A stretch of 64,000 bases of DNA from Fluviirhizobium alvei (GTDB lineage Bacteria > Pseudomonadota > Alphaproteobacteria > Rhizobiales > Rhizobiaceae). The stretch lies in NCBI RefSeq assembly GCF_030551875.1, contig NZ_JAUOZU010000016.1, forward strand, positions 62,001 through 126,000, read 5' to 3'. Under the pieces are notes generated by a model. It saw only the letters and a list, made by a program, of their open reading frames with translations, did not search any database and was not told the DNA's origin. Every line of letters begins with the position of its first letter. The first letter of the stretch is position 1. This document shows, one piece after another, positions 17,936 to 27,884 of this stretch. Position numbers and translations under genes: made by a program.

Positions 17936-19414
17936 TCACAATGCATCATCCAGATAGGTCTGCAACGTTACGCGCGTCCCTTTCTCCCGCAAGGAAGCGA
18001 GTGCCGTTACGAAACGCCTGCGAAACAGATCCGAACGGGCAACATCCCCGAAAATGTCGTCAAGCGCGAGGAAGGCGAGCGGATCGCTTCTTGAGGCGAG
18101 CGCGGCTGCCTGCAACCGTTCGGCATTCGCATCGTTGAATGTGATCTGGCGTCCGCTGTCGGAACTCCCCTCGAAATAGCGACACCAGAGCGCCGATATC
18201 AGCGCCAGACCGGTAACATCCTCGCCACGGCTCAACCGGTCGCGCGTCGAAGGCAGGATGAATTTCGGCTGCCGGTTCGACCCATCCTGCGCGAGACGAG
18301 AGATCGTGTCGCCGATTTTCGGATTCGAGAACCGGCGTTCGATGAGCTTGAAATAATCGCCGAGATCCGTGTTCGGCACCGGCGGCACGCAGGGAATGAT
18401 TTCCTCGTTCTCGAGCTTGGCGAGAAAGGCCCGGATCAGTGGCTCCTCCATCGCCTCATGGACGAAATGGATATCCAGCAACTCACCCGGATAGGCGATG
18501 GCCGCATGACCGCCATTGAGAATGCGGATCTTCATCAGCTCGAAGGGGGCGACATCGTCAACGAAGGTGACACCGACCTTTTCAAGGGCAGGTCGGCCGG
18601 CCGGAAAATGATCTTCCATCACCCACTGGCGGAACTCTTCGCAGTAAACCGGCCAGGCATCGGCAATGCCGAACTCACGCGCGCAATGATCGATTTCGCG
18701 TGTACCCGTGGCGGGCGTAATGCGGTCGACCATCGAATTCGGAAAGGCAACATTTGCCCGGATCCAGGCGCCGAATTCCGGATCGGAGAGATCCGCGAGA
18801 CCGGCAACGGCATTTTCCGTCACATGGCCATTACCGGGGATATTGTCACAGGACATGACGGTGAAAGCCGGAAGCCCGGCGTTGCGCCGCGCCTTCAAGG
18901 CTGCAACGATGAGACCGAACACCGTTTGCGGTTCATCTGGTCTGGATGCATCGGCAACAATAGCGGGATGGTTGGGATCGAAATGTCCCGTCGCGGGATT
19001 GATGAAATAGCCGCCCTCGGTGATTGTCATCGAGACGATGCGGATTGCGGGGTCGCACAGGCGCGAAATCATCCCCGTCCGATCGGATGGATCAAGAAAA
19101 TCGATCATCGCGCCTGTGATGCGCGCAGCTGAAAGGCCGACATCCTGTTCCACCACCGTCGTCAGCCAGTCCTGGCTCGCGAGCTTCGCCCGCATCGCCC
19201 CGTCATAGGAGGTGACGCCAGCGCCGATCAGCGCCCAGTCGTGGTCGAGACCGAGATTGAAGAGATCATCGAGATAGACCGCCTGATGGGCACGATGGAA
19301 ATTGCCGATGCCGAAATGGACGATACCGGCGGCGAGATCGGAGCGCTCATAGCGCGGAATGGCCGCTTTGCCGGACAGTTTCTGGAGATTGGCGTTTGAG
19401 AGAGAGACTGTCAT
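17936..19414 (-). CDS. mtlK: Mannitol 2-dehydrogenase family polyol dehydrogenase
   Basis: 492 residues, the normal length of long-chain mannitol dehydrogenases. These NAD enzymes oxidise mannitol to fructose, and often arabinitol to xylulose and sorbitol. Visible: N-terminal HFGIGNFHRAHQAVYLDDL cofactor region, DNIPGNGHVTENAV, and the catalytic Lys segment MKIRILNGGHAAIAYPG. It follows smoS in the order known from Sinorhizobium smoEFGKS-mtlK, on which the symbol is based. Confidence 0.9.
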   Translation of the reverse strand: MTVSLSNANLQKLSGKAAIPRYERSDLAAGIVHFGIGNFHRAHQAVYLDDLFNLGLDHDWALIGAGVTSYDGAMRAKLASQDWLTTVVEQDVGLSAARITGAMIDFLDPSDRTGMISRLCDPAIRIVSMTITEGGYFINPATGHFDPNHPAIVADASRPDEPQTVFGLIVAALKARRNAGLPAFTVMSCDNIPGNGHVTENAVAGLADLSDPEFGAWIRANVAFPNSMVDRITPATGTREIDHCAREFGIADAWPVYCEEFRQWVMEDHFPAGRPALEKVGVTFVDDVAPFELMKIRILNGGHAAIAYPGELLDIHFVHEAMEEPLIRAFLAKLENEEIIPCVPPVPNTDLGDYFKLIERRFSNPKIGDTISRLAQDGSNRQPKFILPSTRDRLSRGEDVTGLALISALWCRYFEGSSDSGRQITFNDANAERLQAAALASRSDPLAFLALDDIFGDVARSDLFRRRFVTALASLREKGTRVTLQTYLDDAL

Positions 19415-19443
19415 CTCTGAATTCCTTCATAATATGGATGAGA

Positions 19444-20217
19444 TCAACTCATCCAGTTGCCGCCATCGACATTGTAGGTCTGGGCGACGATGTAGTCGGC
19501 GTCGGATGACGCGAGGAAAATCGCCATGCCGGTAAGATCTTCCGCCCGACCCATGCGACCGAACGGCACCGCCTCACCGACGAGCTTTTTCTTTTCGCCG
19601 ATCGGTCGGTTCTCATATTTTGCAAACAGGCGATCGACGCCGTCCCAGTGCTCGCCGTCGACCACGCCGGGCGCGATGGCATTGACGTTGATGCCGTATT
19701 TGATGAGGTCGAGGCCGGCCGACTGCGTGAGCGAAATGACGGCGGCCTTGGTGGCGCAATAGACGGCAACAAGCGCCTCACCACGACGACCGGCCTGCGA
19801 GGCCATGTTGATGATCTTTCCGCCCTTTCCACGCGCAATCATCGATTTCGCCGCCGCCTGCAGGGTGAAGAGCGTTCCCGCGACATTGATGGAAAAAAGC
19901 GTATCGTAACTCTGGCGCGTGATCTCGACGATCGGCGCGAGATCGAAAAGAGCCGCATTGTTGATCAGGATATCGATGCCGCCGGTCCGGTCATCGACCG
20001 CTGCAATCGCCTTGTCGATCGACGTCTGGTTCGTCACATCCATTTCGATCGCATAGGCTTTCAAACCGAGTTCGGATGCCGTTGCCTCCGCGCGCGCAAG
20101 GTCGATATCGGCGATTGCCACCGTGGCACCTTCGCGAATGTAGGCCTCCGCGAAGGCGCGACCGATGCCACGCGCCGAGCCGGTGATCAGCGCCGATTTT
20201 CCCGCCAGCCTGGTCAT
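19444..20217 (-). CDS. smoS: Sorbitol (L-iditol 2-) dehydrogenase, SDR family
   Basis: 257 residues; classical short-chain dehydrogenase with NAD-binding [19 protein letters not shown], catalytic Ser in NMASQAG, and YCATK for the Tyr-Lys pair. It oxidises D-sorbitol to fructose (and galactitol in close homologues). The start overlaps the smoK stop by 4 bases (ATGA), so the two are translationally coupled. Confidence 0.92.
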   Translation of the reverse strand: MTRLAGKSALITGSARGIGRAFAEAYIREGATVAIADIDLARAEATASELGLKAYAIEMDVTNQTSIDKAIAAVDDRTGGIDILINNAALFDLAPIVEITRQSYDTLFSINVAGTLFTLQAAAKSMIARGKGGKIINMASQAGRRGEALVAVYCATKAAVISLTQSAGLDLIKYGINVNAIAPGVVDGEHWDGVDRLFAKYENRPIGEKKKLVGEAVPFGRMGRAEDLTGMAIFLASSDADYIVAQTYNVDGGNWMS

Positions 20218-21215
20218 CGGATCGCCTTTCCGTTGGCGTCGAACCGGTGGATGCGGTTCTCATCCGGCGTGACGAAGACGCGGTCGCCATGGACCAGATC
20301 GGTGTCACCAGCGGTACGGACCGTCATCGGACCAATTCCCTCGACATGCACATGCAGGAACGTGTCGGAGCCGAGATGTTCGGTGACACCGATCGTACCG
20401 TTCCAGGTCCCTTCCGTTTTCGAAAGCCGCAGATGCTCCGGCCGGATGCCGATCGTATGTGCCTGGTAACGACCGGCGACATCGCCAATGGCGAAGTTCA
20501 TGCGCGGAGAACCAATGAAACCGGCAACGAAGAGATTATCCGGTCGATTGTAGAGCTCCATCGGCGAGCCGACCTGTTCGATGACGCCGGCCTGCAGCAC
20601 CACGATCTTGTCCGCCATGGTCATGGCCTCGACCTGGTCATGGGTGACATAGATCATCGTGGTGCCAAGCTGCTGGTGCAGTTCGGAGATTTCGAGCCGC
20701 ATGGTGCCGCGCAATGCCGCATCGAGATTGGAAAGCGGCTCGTCGAACAGAAAGGCCGAAGGCTCGCGGACGATAGCGCGACCGATCGCGACACGCTGGC
20801 GCTGACCGCCCGACAATTGACCGGGACGGCGATCGAGATAAGTCGTGAGGTTGAGGATGCGGGCGGCATCCTTGACCTTCCTGTCGATGATCTCCACCGG
20901 CAGGCCAGCCATCTTCAGCGGGAAGGCGATGTTCTTGTAGACGCTCATATGCGGATAAAGCGCATAGGACTGGAAGACCATCGCCAGTCCACGCTTGGCA
21001 GGAGCGGCACGGGTCACATCATTGCCATCGATCTCGATCTTGCCGGAGGACGTGTCTTCCAGACCGGCGATCAGCCGCAGGAGCGTCGATTTCCCGCATC
21101 CGGATGGCCCGACGAAGACGACGAACTCACCGTTTTCGATCGTCAGGTCGATGCCGGGAATGACGATGGTGGCGCCAAAGGTCTTGTTGACCTTGGTAAG
21201 TTTGATATGTCCCAT
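20214..21215 (-). CDS. smoK: Polyol ABC transporter ATP-binding protein
   Basis: 333 residues of the MalK/UgpC group. Walker [17 protein letters not shown], signature [15 protein letters not shown], Walker [13 protein letters not shown] and a C-terminal TOBE/regulatory domain ([11 protein letters not shown]). It drives import through SmoF/SmoG. The ATG at 21215 is chosen for the CGGGAGGAAAAC ribosome site and because MGHIKL matches MalK-type N-termini; the frame runs upstream but that part overlaps smoG. Confidence 0.93.
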   Translation of the reverse strand: MGHIKLTKVNKTFGATIVIPGIDLTIENGEFVVFVGPSGCGKSTLLRLIAGLEDTSSGKIEIDGNDVTRAAPAKRGLAMVFQSYALYPHMSVYKNIAFPLKMAGLPVEIIDRKVKDAARILNLTTYLDRRPGQLSGGQRQRVAIGRAIVREPSAFLFDEPLSNLDAALRGTMRLEISELHQQLGTTMIYVTHDQVEAMTMADKIVVLQAGVIEQVGSPMELYNRPDNLFVAGFIGSPRMNFAIGDVAGRYQAHTIGIRPEHLRLSKTEGTWNGTIGVTEHLGSDTFLHVHVEGIGPMTVRTAGDTDLVHGDRVFVTPDENRIHRFDANGKAIR

Positions 21216-21247
21216 GTTTTCCTCCCGCCGGTTCTGCCGGCTTGCCC

Positions 21248-22072
21248 CTATTTCACCGCGCCGAAGGTCAGTCCGCGCACCAGCTGCTTCTGCGAGAACC
21301 AGCCCATCACGAGGATGGGGGCGATCGCCAATGTGGAGGCAGCGCTGAGCTTGGCCCAGAACAGGCCCTGTGGACTGGAAAAGGAGGCGATGAAAGCCGT
21401 CAGTGGTGCGGCATTGGTTGTTGTCAGGCGAATGGTCCAGAAGGCTTCGTTCCAGGCCAGAATGATGTTGAGCAGCATGGTCGAGGCAATGCCCGGCACG
21501 GCCATCGGGGTCAGCACATGCCAGATCTCGCCCCACAGCGAGGCGCCATCCATGCGTGCCGCCTCAAGGATTTCACCCGGAATCTCGCGGAAATAGGTGT
21601 AGAGCATCCAGACGACGATCGGCAGGTTGATCAGCATCAGCATGATGGTGAGACCGAAGCGGCTATCGAGAAGGCCGAGATCGCGAAACAGCAGATAGAT
21701 CGGCACCAGCACCGCCACTGCCGGCATCATCTTGGTCGAAAGCATCCACATCAGGATATCTTTCGTCTTCGATGTCGGCGCAAAGGCCATCGACCAGGCG
21801 GCCGGTACCGCCACGAGAAGCGCAAGCAGGGTCGAGCCGATCGACAGGATCACCGAATTCATGAAGGGCTTGAAATAGTCCTTCTGGGTCTGGACCTCGA
21901 TATAGCTTTCGAACGTGCCGGACGGGATGAGGTTGAAGCCCTGGATCGCTTCGGTCTCGGACTTGAAGCTCGTGATGATCGTGTAGAGGATCGGAAAGAA
22001 GATCACGAGCGCTATGATCCATGCGAGCAGGGTGAAGGCGAGCGTCCGTCTGGTGGAAGTTGCACGTGCCAT
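21248..22072 (-). CDS. smoG: Polyol ABC transporter permease (MalG type)
   Basis: 274 residues, six predicted membrane segments beginning with [19 protein letters not shown], and the cytoplasmic EAA loop [18 protein letters not shown] that docks on the ATPase. Inner-membrane partner of SmoF in sorbitol/mannitol uptake. It begins 12 bp after the smoF stop. Confidence 0.92.
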   Translation of the reverse strand: MARATSTRRTLAFTLLAWIIALVIFFPILYTIITSFKSETEAIQGFNLIPSGTFESYIEVQTQKDYFKPFMNSVILSIGSTLLALLVAVPAAWSMAFAPTSKTKDILMWMLSTKMMPAVAVLVPIYLLFRDLGLLDSRFGLTIMLMLINLPIVVWMLYTYFREIPGEILEAARMDGASLWGEIWHVLTPMAVPGIASTMLLNIILAWNEAFWTIRLTTTNAAPLTAFIASFSSPQGLFWAKLSAASTLAIAPILVMGWFSQKQLVRGLTFGAVK

Positions 22073-22084
22073 GTCCGTTCTCCC

Positions 22085-22957
22085 TTACTTGTCGAGGTTC
22101 TTGCCGACGGCGCGCATCAGGAAGAAGGCGACGATGTTGGCGAGGATGACCGCTATGATGCCGCCGGCCGATGCACCCCCGACATCATAGCCGAGCAGCG
22201 CGGTCCGATAGATCAGGAACGGCAGGTTGGTGGAGGCATAGCCAGGGCCGCCATTGGTGGTGACGAGGATTTCGGCATAGACCCCGAGCAGGAAAATCGT
22301 CTGGATGAGGATCACCACCGTGATCGACCGGGCCAGATGCGGCAGCGTGAGATAGATGAAGCGGCTGATAAAGCCGGCGCCATCCATTTCGGCGGCTTCC
22401 TTCTGCTCGCTGTCGAGCGATTGCAGGGCTGTGAGCAGGATCAGCGTCGCGAAAGGCAGCCATTGCCAGGCGACGATGATGATGATCGACAAAAGCGGAA
22501 ATTGCGCAAACCAATCAACCGGTTGCAGACCGAGAGCGCGGGCTAGATCCGCCAGGACCCCGTAGCCCGGATGCATGATCATGTTCTTCCAGACCAGTGC
22601 CGCAACAGGCGGCATGACGAAGAAGGGCGAGATGATCATGATACGGACCACCCCCTGGCCGATCATCGGCTGATCCAGAAGAAGTGCGATGGCAATACCG
22701 CCAATCACGGTGATCGCAAGGACGCCGACGACGATGATCAACGTATTGGCGATCGAGACGAAAAAGGCCGGGTCGGTGTAGAAATATTTGTAGTTGAACA
22801 GGCCGGCGAAGGAGACATTGGCCGGGTTCAGCAGATTGTAGTTCTGGAAGGAGAACCAAAGGGTCATTGCCAGTGGTACGATCATCCAGACCAGGAGCAG
22901 CCCAACGGACGGCGCCATCATCATTCTGGCAAGGGTTCTGGTCTGTTGCGTCGCCAT
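22085..22957 (-). CDS. smoF: Polyol ABC transporter permease (MalF type)
   Basis: 290 residues, hydrophobic with about six membrane spans and the EAA-type loop EAAEMDGAGFISRFIYLTL. It pairs with SmoG in the inner membrane. A strong hairpin at 23060-23083 separates it from the preceding binding-protein gene, consistent with lower expression of the permease than of the binding protein. Confidence 0.92.
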   Translation of the reverse strand: MATQQTRTLARMMMAPSVGLLLVWMIVPLAMTLWFSFQNYNLLNPANVSFAGLFNYKYFYTDPAFFVSIANTLIIVVGVLAITVIGGIAIALLLDQPMIGQGVVRIMIISPFFVMPPVAALVWKNMIMHPGYGVLADLARALGLQPVDWFAQFPLLSIIIIVAWQWLPFATLILLTALQSLDSEQKEAAEMDGAGFISRFIYLTLPHLARSITVVILIQTIFLLGVYAEILVTTNGGPGYASTNLPFLIYRTALLGYDVGGASAGGIIAVILANIVAFFLMRAVGKNLDK

Positions 22958-23059
22958 GATGCGATCCTCCCCGATGCGGCGGCAGTCATGAAAGACAGCC
23001 TTGAGCCGATGCTGGCGCGTGAATGAATGTCGGTGGCAATGATCCGCGAGGCGGAAAGG

Positions 23060-23083
23060 GGTTGCCCGGATTTCCGGGCAACC
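23060..23083. other. GC hairpin between smoE and smoF
   Basis: Perfect 10-bp stem GGTTGCCCGG (23060-23069) with CCGGGCAACC (23074-23083) and an ATTT loop, about 20 nt after the smoE stop on the minus strand. There is no U-run after it. Such hairpins after a binding-protein gene usually protect the upstream mRNA or cause partial termination before the permease genes. Confidence 0.65.
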
Positions 23084-23101
23084 AGAGGGCCTTGGGAGCT
23101 G

Positions 23102-24412
23102 TTATTTTATATAGCCGGCCCGGGTCATTTCACGGGTTGCGACGTCCTGAGCCTGCGCCAGAGCGTCATCGACGCTGGACTGGCCGGCAAGTGCGGCCGA
23201 GAAGAGCTGACCGACCGTGGTGCCGAGACCCTGGAATTCCGGGATCGCGACGAACTGGACGCCGACGTAAGGCACCGGCTTGACGGTCGGCTTGGTCGGA
23301 TCGGCCGAGTTGATCGAGTCGAGCGTCATTTTGGCAAACGGCGCCGCCTTCTGGTATTCCGGGTTGTTGTAGAGCGAAGTACGCGTGCCCGGAGGAACGT
23401 TGGCCCAGCCTTCCTTGGAGGCGACGAGGTCAAGATAGGCTTTCGACGTTGCCCAGGAGATGAACTTCTCGGCAGCTTCCGCCTTCTGGGTGCCGGCCGG
23501 GATGGCGAGCGTCCAGGCCCAGAGCCAGTTACCACGCTTGCCGAGACCGTTATCGGGTGCCAGTGCATAGCCAACCTTGTCGGCAACCGTCGAATCCTTC
23601 GGATTGGACACGAACGAGGCTGCGACCGTCGCATCGATCCACATGCCGCACTTGCCCTGCTGGAAGAGCGCCAGGTTTTCGTTGAAGCCGTTGGAGGATG
23701 CGCCTTCCGGTCCGGCGTCCTTCATCAGGTTGACGTAGAAGTCGAGTGTCGCCTTCCATTCCGGCTGGTCGAACTGCGGCTTCCAGCTTTCGTCAAACCA
23801 GCGGGCACCAAAGGAGTTCGACATGGCGGTAAGGAAGGCCATGTTTTCGCCCCAGCCGGCCTTGCCGCGCAGGCAGATGCCGTTCACGCCATTGGCGCGG
23901 TCCGTCATCTTGCGGGCCGCATCGGCGATGAATTCCCAGGTCGGCGCGTCAGGCATGGATAGCCCGGCCTTTTCCATCAGGTCCTTGCGGTACATCACCA
24001 TCGAGCTTTCGCCATAGAAGGGCGCCGCAAAGAGCTTGCCATCCATGGAGAGGCCGCCGCGGATGGCCGGCAGAAGATCGTCGACATCGTAGTCGGCGCC
24101 GAGATTGTCGAGCGGAACGAGCCAGCCCTGCTTGGCCCAGATCGGCACTTCATAGGTGCCGATGGTCATGACGTCATACTGACCACCCTTGGTCGCGATG
24201 TCGGTCGTGACGCGTTCACGGAGCACGTTTTCTTCGAGCGTGACCCATTGCAATTCGATGCCGGGATTCTTGGCTGTGAAATCATCCGTAAGTTTCTGCA
24301 TACGGATCATGTCGCCGTTATTGACGGTCGCAATGGTCAGCGTTTCCGCATTCGCGAGCGAAAACAGTGCGAGTGCCGAGCTTGCGCCCAGCAGAAGGGT
24401 CTTGAGGTTCAT
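23102..24412 (-). CDS. smoE: Polyol ABC transporter substrate-binding protein (periplasmic)
   Basis: 436 residues: Sec signal peptide (LKTLLLGASSALALFSLANA) and a family 1 extracellular binding-protein fold (FLTAMSNSFGARWF, ETLTIATVNNGDMIR at the mature N-terminus). It captures sorbitol/mannitol-type polyols. The ATG at 24412 is used because CGGGAGGAAGATC precedes it; the frame's earlier start at 24460 falls in the promoter/operator. Confidence 0.93.
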   Translation of the reverse strand: MNLKTLLLGASSALALFSLANAETLTIATVNNGDMIRMQKLTDDFTAKNPGIELQWVTLEENVLRERVTTDIATKGGQYDVMTIGTYEVPIWAKQGWLVPLDNLGADYDVDDLLPAIRGGLSMDGKLFAAPFYGESSMVMYRKDLMEKAGLSMPDAPTWEFIADAARKMTDRANGVNGICLRGKAGWGENMAFLTAMSNSFGARWFDESWKPQFDQPEWKATLDFYVNLMKDAGPEGASSNGFNENLALFQQGKCGMWIDATVAASFVSNPKDSTVADKVGYALAPDNGLGKRGNWLWAWTLAIPAGTQKAEAAEKFISWATSKAYLDLVASKEGWANVPPGTRTSLYNNPEYQKAAPFAKMTLDSINSADPTKPTVKPVPYVGVQFVAIPEFQGLGTTVGQLFSAALAGQSSVDDALAQAQDVATREMTRAGYIK

Positions 24413-24458
24413 GATCTTCCTCCCGAGAAGTAAGTGAGCATTTGCTATACTCCTGGGC

Positions 24459-24487
24459 ATTTACTCGTTCATTCGTAAATCTGTCAA
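24459..24487 (-). promoter_or_regulatory. smo operon promoter with overlapping inverted-repeat operator
   Basis: On the minus strand TTGACA (24482-24487) is followed by a 17-nt spacer and GTAAAT (24459... reading 24475-24459 region) as a weak -10. An inverted repeat, ATTTAC (24459-24464) and GTAAAT (24475-24480), spans the spacer and -10. It lies 47-75 nt before the smoE ATG and faces the SorC-family gene, the expected place for its operator. Promoter strength and exact -10 are uncertain. Confidence 0.55.
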
Positions 24488-24657
24488 TCAGGATTCGTTG
24501 CTGCGTCGCAACAGATGGCAGGCGGAATCGTCCCCGCAGGCAGGCCAAGCCTCTGAGGAAAAACGAGATTTTAAATTTCAGGAATCGTGAAGGAAAGCAT
24601 GCGTGCGAACGCGCTCGACCGAGCGACGACAGTCACGAGATGGTTGCGATGGAGGGT

Positions 24658-25608
24658 TCAGGCTGCCGAAGCGAGCAAGGCTTCTGCCGTGTCCTCGTCG
24701 GTGATCAGACCATTGACGAGATTGCCGCGAATGGCACCGAGGATGCCGGGCAACTTCTTGCGGCCCATCGCGGCAGCAATCACGAGCGATGTTTCGCGCG
24801 ACGGAATGGGGGCGGATGCAACCCGGTCGTTGGTAATGTCCTTGATCAACCTGCCCTGGATATCGAAGGACCAACCGACGATTTCGCCCACGGCTCCCGC
24901 CTTTTGCAACGCCTTGAGCTCGGCCTCGGTGATGAACCCATCGAGGTAGAGCGGCGCAGCATCGCTGAGATCGCCGATCCCGACGAAGGTGACATCGGCC
25001 TTGGCGGCGAGCGCCAGCGTCGGCTTCACCATCGCCTGGGCATGCAGCATTTCGCGTTCGCCGGGCGAGGAGGCGATGACCGGCAGCGGCATCGGAAATG
25101 ACCGGATGTTGACCGTATCGGACATGGTGAAAACAACGTTATAGAAGGCCGCCGATCCATCGGGGGCAATGTTTCCGGTCAGCGAAACCACGCGATGGTG
25201 CCGGCAATCCATACGTGGCAGCATTTCGACCGCAGCCTTGAGCGTTCTGCCTGTTCCCACCGCAATCAGAACCGGCGTTTCCTGCTTGAGCCATCGCTCC
25301 AGCTCGGAACTTGCCGCTTCCGCGACACCGGTCACGGTCGATTCAGAACCGGGATCGGTGGGGACGACTTCGACTGACCGGAGTTTGAATTTCTGGCGCA
25401 GCCGCTCGGCCAGTTCAAGACAATTGGCAATCGGATGATCAATCTGCACCCGGACGAGCCGTTCGGACCGGGCGAGAGACACAAGCCGCTGCGCCGATTG
25501 CCGCGACACGCCGAGCTTGGTGGCGATCTGGTCCTGGGTGTTGCCCGCGACGTAATAGAGCCAGCCTGCACGGGCGGCATCATCGAGGCGGCTCGTACGC
25601 TTGCTCAC
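24658..25608 (-). CDS. smoC: SorC/DeoR-type transcriptional regulator of the polyol operon
   Basis: 316 residues. N-terminal helix-turn-helix (AGNTQDQIATKLGVSRQSAQRLVSLA, about residues 22-48) followed by a SorC sugar-binding domain (IAVGTGRTLKAAVEML, VVSLTGNIAPDGSAAFYNVV, DVTFVGIGDLSDAAPLY). It lies immediately upstream of smoE in the same direction, with 245 bp between them holding the candidate operator. A phosphorylated or free polyol is the likely effector. The symbol follows the Sinorhizobium/Rhodobacter locus. Confidence 0.87.
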   Translation of the reverse strand: MSKRTSRLDDAARAGWLYYVAGNTQDQIATKLGVSRQSAQRLVSLARSERLVRVQIDHPIANCLELAERLRQKFKLRSVEVVPTDPGSESTVTGVAEAASSELERWLKQETPVLIAVGTGRTLKAAVEMLPRMDCRHHRVVSLTGNIAPDGSAAFYNVVFTMSDTVNIRSFPMPLPVIASSPGEREMLHAQAMVKPTLALAAKADVTFVGIGDLSDAAPLYLDGFITEAELKALQKAGAVGEIVGWSFDIQGRLIKDITNDRVASAPIPSRETSLVIAAAMGRKKLPGILGAIRGNLVNGLITDEDTAEALLASAA

Positions 25609-25748
25609 CCGGTCTCTCCCTCATTTTCGACGGCAATCATAGAATGACGGACAAGGTGCGGACAAGATCAAATAATTCCTGAAAAATGGATTGGCATTAG
25701 CAAACAAGCCGTTAGTCTCATGGCGAGTCGCATCGTCCGGGGAAAATC

Positions 25749-26453
25749 ATGCAGAAGCGCGTACTGGTCATCGAAAATTACAATCTCTCCCATTACGGCG
25801 TTGTGGGCCGGGCGCTGGAAGACGCCGGAATCCAGTCCGACATCCGCCAGATGTGGGCTGGTGCACCTCTGCCCGAAATGTCGGACGGGTTCGATGGGTT
25901 GGTAGTGCTTGGCGGCGAACAGAGCGCTGTCGATGACGAAAAACACCCCTACCTGCCGGCGCTCGCCAATCTGATGGCCGAGTTCGGCGCCCAGTCAAAG
26001 GCGGTACTCGGCATTTGCCTCGGGAGCCAATTGCTGGCTCGCGCCCATGGCGGCCAGAATCTGATCGGTGCTGCACCGGAATTCGGCTGGCAGACCGTTC
26101 ACCTGACCGAAGAGGGCCAGCGCGATCCCGTTCTGTCGTCCGTTACGGAGAGCTTCCCCATTTTCCAGTGGCATGACGACACATTCACCCTGCCAGCGGA
26201 CGCTGTACATCTCGCCACCAACACGACGGCAACCAACCAGTGTTTCCGCATCGGTCGGGCGTCTTACGGCATGCAGTTCCATTTCGAGGCGAACCGCAGC
26301 CTCGTCGAGACCTGGAACAAGGCTTTTTCCAGCGTGATCGAGCGCAAGGCTCCGGACTGGCTGGCCGACTACGAGCATCATGCCGCCACAGCCGGCGTTC
26401 ATGCCGATGTCGCGGGCATGGCGATCGCCAAGGCCTGGGTCGGAATGATCTGA
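25749..26453 (+). CDS. Class I glutamine amidotransferase-like protein
   Basis: 234 residues with the complete triad of the class I fold: C90 in LGICLGSQLLA, H178 and E180 in MQFHFEAN. It resembles GMP-synthase-type stand-alone amidotransferases (GuaA N-domain-like, gamma-Glu-polyamine hydrolases differ in motif). No partner synthetase domain lies nearby; recF begins 94 bp downstream on the same strand. Substrate is unknown. Confidence 0.82.
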   Translation: MQKRVLVIENYNLSHYGVVGRALEDAGIQSDIRQMWAGAPLPEMSDGFDGLVVLGGEQSAVDDEKHPYLPALANLMAEFGAQSKAVLGICLGSQLLARAHGGQNLIGAAPEFGWQTVHLTEEGQRDPVLSSVTESFPIFQWHDDTFTLPADAVHLATNTTATNQCFRIGRASYGMQFHFEANRSLVETWNKAFSSVIERKAPDWLADYEHHAATAGVHADVAGMAIAKAWVGMI

Positions 26454-26547
26454 ACGCAGGATATCTCCCCGGATTTCCAAGATTTGGCTTTGGCCATGAC
26501 GCGCAAACCTCTATGGTCGCGCGATTCTTCGTCCTGTCGTCAGCATA

Positions 26548-27681
26548 ATGGCCAGCAAAGTCACCATTCTCCGCCTCGTGCTCAGCAATTTCCGCAACTA
26601 CGGCGCCCTGTCGCTGCGGTTCGACGGACGCCATGTCGTGCTGACCGGCGACAATGGTTCTGGCAAGACCAATCTTCTCGAGGCAATCTCGTTTCTATCG
26701 CCCGGACGCGGGCTAAGGCGGGCCGTCTATGGCGATGCCGTTCGGGAAGGGCAAGACCAGGGCTTTACCATTTTCTCCGAACTTGAGGGGATGGAGGGTG
26801 AAGTTGAAATCGGCACCGGCGTTGGCGCGGGTCCCGATGCAGGCAGCCTGCGCAAAGTCCGGATCAACGGAACCGAGATGAAATCGGCCGACGAACTGCT
26901 CAACCATCTGAGAATTCTCTGGCTGACCCCCTCCATGGACGGGCTGTTCACCGGCCCGGCTTCCGACCGCCGTCGCTTCCTCGACCGGCTGGTCCTGTCT
27001 CTCGATCCCACACACGGCCGGCGTGCCGCTGATTTCGAGAAGGCGATGAAAATGCGCAACCGTCTGCTGGAAGACGGCAAGCCCGATGAGACATGGCTCT
27101 CGGGCCTCGAACAGCAGATGGCCGAACTCGGCATCGCGATGACCATTGCGCGCAACGAAATGCTGTCACTGATCGCCCAGCTCGGTGATATGGCAACCGG
27201 CAATGGCGCCTTTCCAAGCGCCCGGCTGCGTCTGGAAGGTTTCCTAGATGATGCGGCAGGCCTGCCGGCGCTCGATCTCGAGGAGCGCTATCTTGCCCTT
27301 CTCCGCGAAGGCCGCTGGCGCGACCAGGCCGCAGGGCGAACCTTACAAGGCCCGCACCGGGTCGATCTCCTCGTCGACCATAGCGAGAAGAACATGGATG
27401 CAGCCCGCTGTTCGACCGGCGAGCAGAAGGCCCTGCTGACCGGTCTCATACTCGCCCATGCCAGGCTGACCGCCAGCCTGACCGGTTATGCGCCGGTTTT
27501 GCTGCTCGATGAAATCGCCGCTCATTTCGACGAAAAACGGCGGGCTGCCCTCTTCGATCTCATCGAGGAATTGGGAGGCCAAGCCTTCATGACCGGAACA
27601 GATCGGCAGCTGTTCAACGCGCTGGGCAGTCGCGCGCAGTATTTCTCGGTCTCGGCTGGCGCGCTGACGCCCATCGACTGA
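26548..27681 (+). CDS. recF: DNA replication and repair protein RecF
   Basis: 377 residues, standard RecF length. SMC-like ATPase: Walker A TGDNGSGKTNLLEAISFLSPG (residues about 33-48), the RecF ABC signature CSTGEQKALLTGLILAHA, and Walker B LLLDEIAAHFD. It loads RecA at single-strand gaps with RecO/RecR. In many bacteria recF is beside dnaA-dnaN; here it stands after an amidotransferase gene, as in other rhizobia. Confidence 0.95.
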   Translation: MASKVTILRLVLSNFRNYGALSLRFDGRHVVLTGDNGSGKTNLLEAISFLSPGRGLRRAVYGDAVREGQDQGFTIFSELEGMEGEVEIGTGVGAGPDAGSLRKVRINGTEMKSADELLNHLRILWLTPSMDGLFTGPASDRRRFLDRLVLSLDPTHGRRAADFEKAMKMRNRLLEDGKPDETWLSGLEQQMAELGIAMTIARNEMLSLIAQLGDMATGNGAFPSARLRLEGFLDDAAGLPALDLEERYLALLREGRWRDQAAGRTLQGPHRVDLLVDHSEKNMDAARCSTGEQKALLTGLILAHARLTASLTGYAPVLLLDEIAAHFDEKRRAALFDLIEELGGQAFMTGTDRQLFNALGSRAQYFSVSAGALTPID

Positions 27682-27702
27682 TCCCGAAACGCCTGAGGAT
27701 TT

Positions 27703-27720
27703 CATTACAAATTTGTAATG
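27703..27720. promoter_or_regulatory. Perfect 18-bp palindrome downstream of recF
   Basis: CATTACAAATTTGTAATG reads the same on both strands. It is AT-rich in a GC-rich setting and looks like a dimeric-regulator operator, yet it lies between the convergent recF and fecR-like genes, with no annotated gene starting after it. It may control a small RNA ending at the terminator at 27885-27930. Confidence 0.55.
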
Positions 27721-27884
27721 GGTGGGTCGCTAGGCGATCCATTGAAATGCCACAATTGGATAGCCAGATAACGATTATCGGCAGTCATCGCCCCTTTGAC
27801 TGCCTGTTCCGGAGCAACGGCATGTCCCCCGCCGTCCCGGAGATGCGGACAAAGACGCCCCTTTTACTTTGTTCCGCGTTATAC

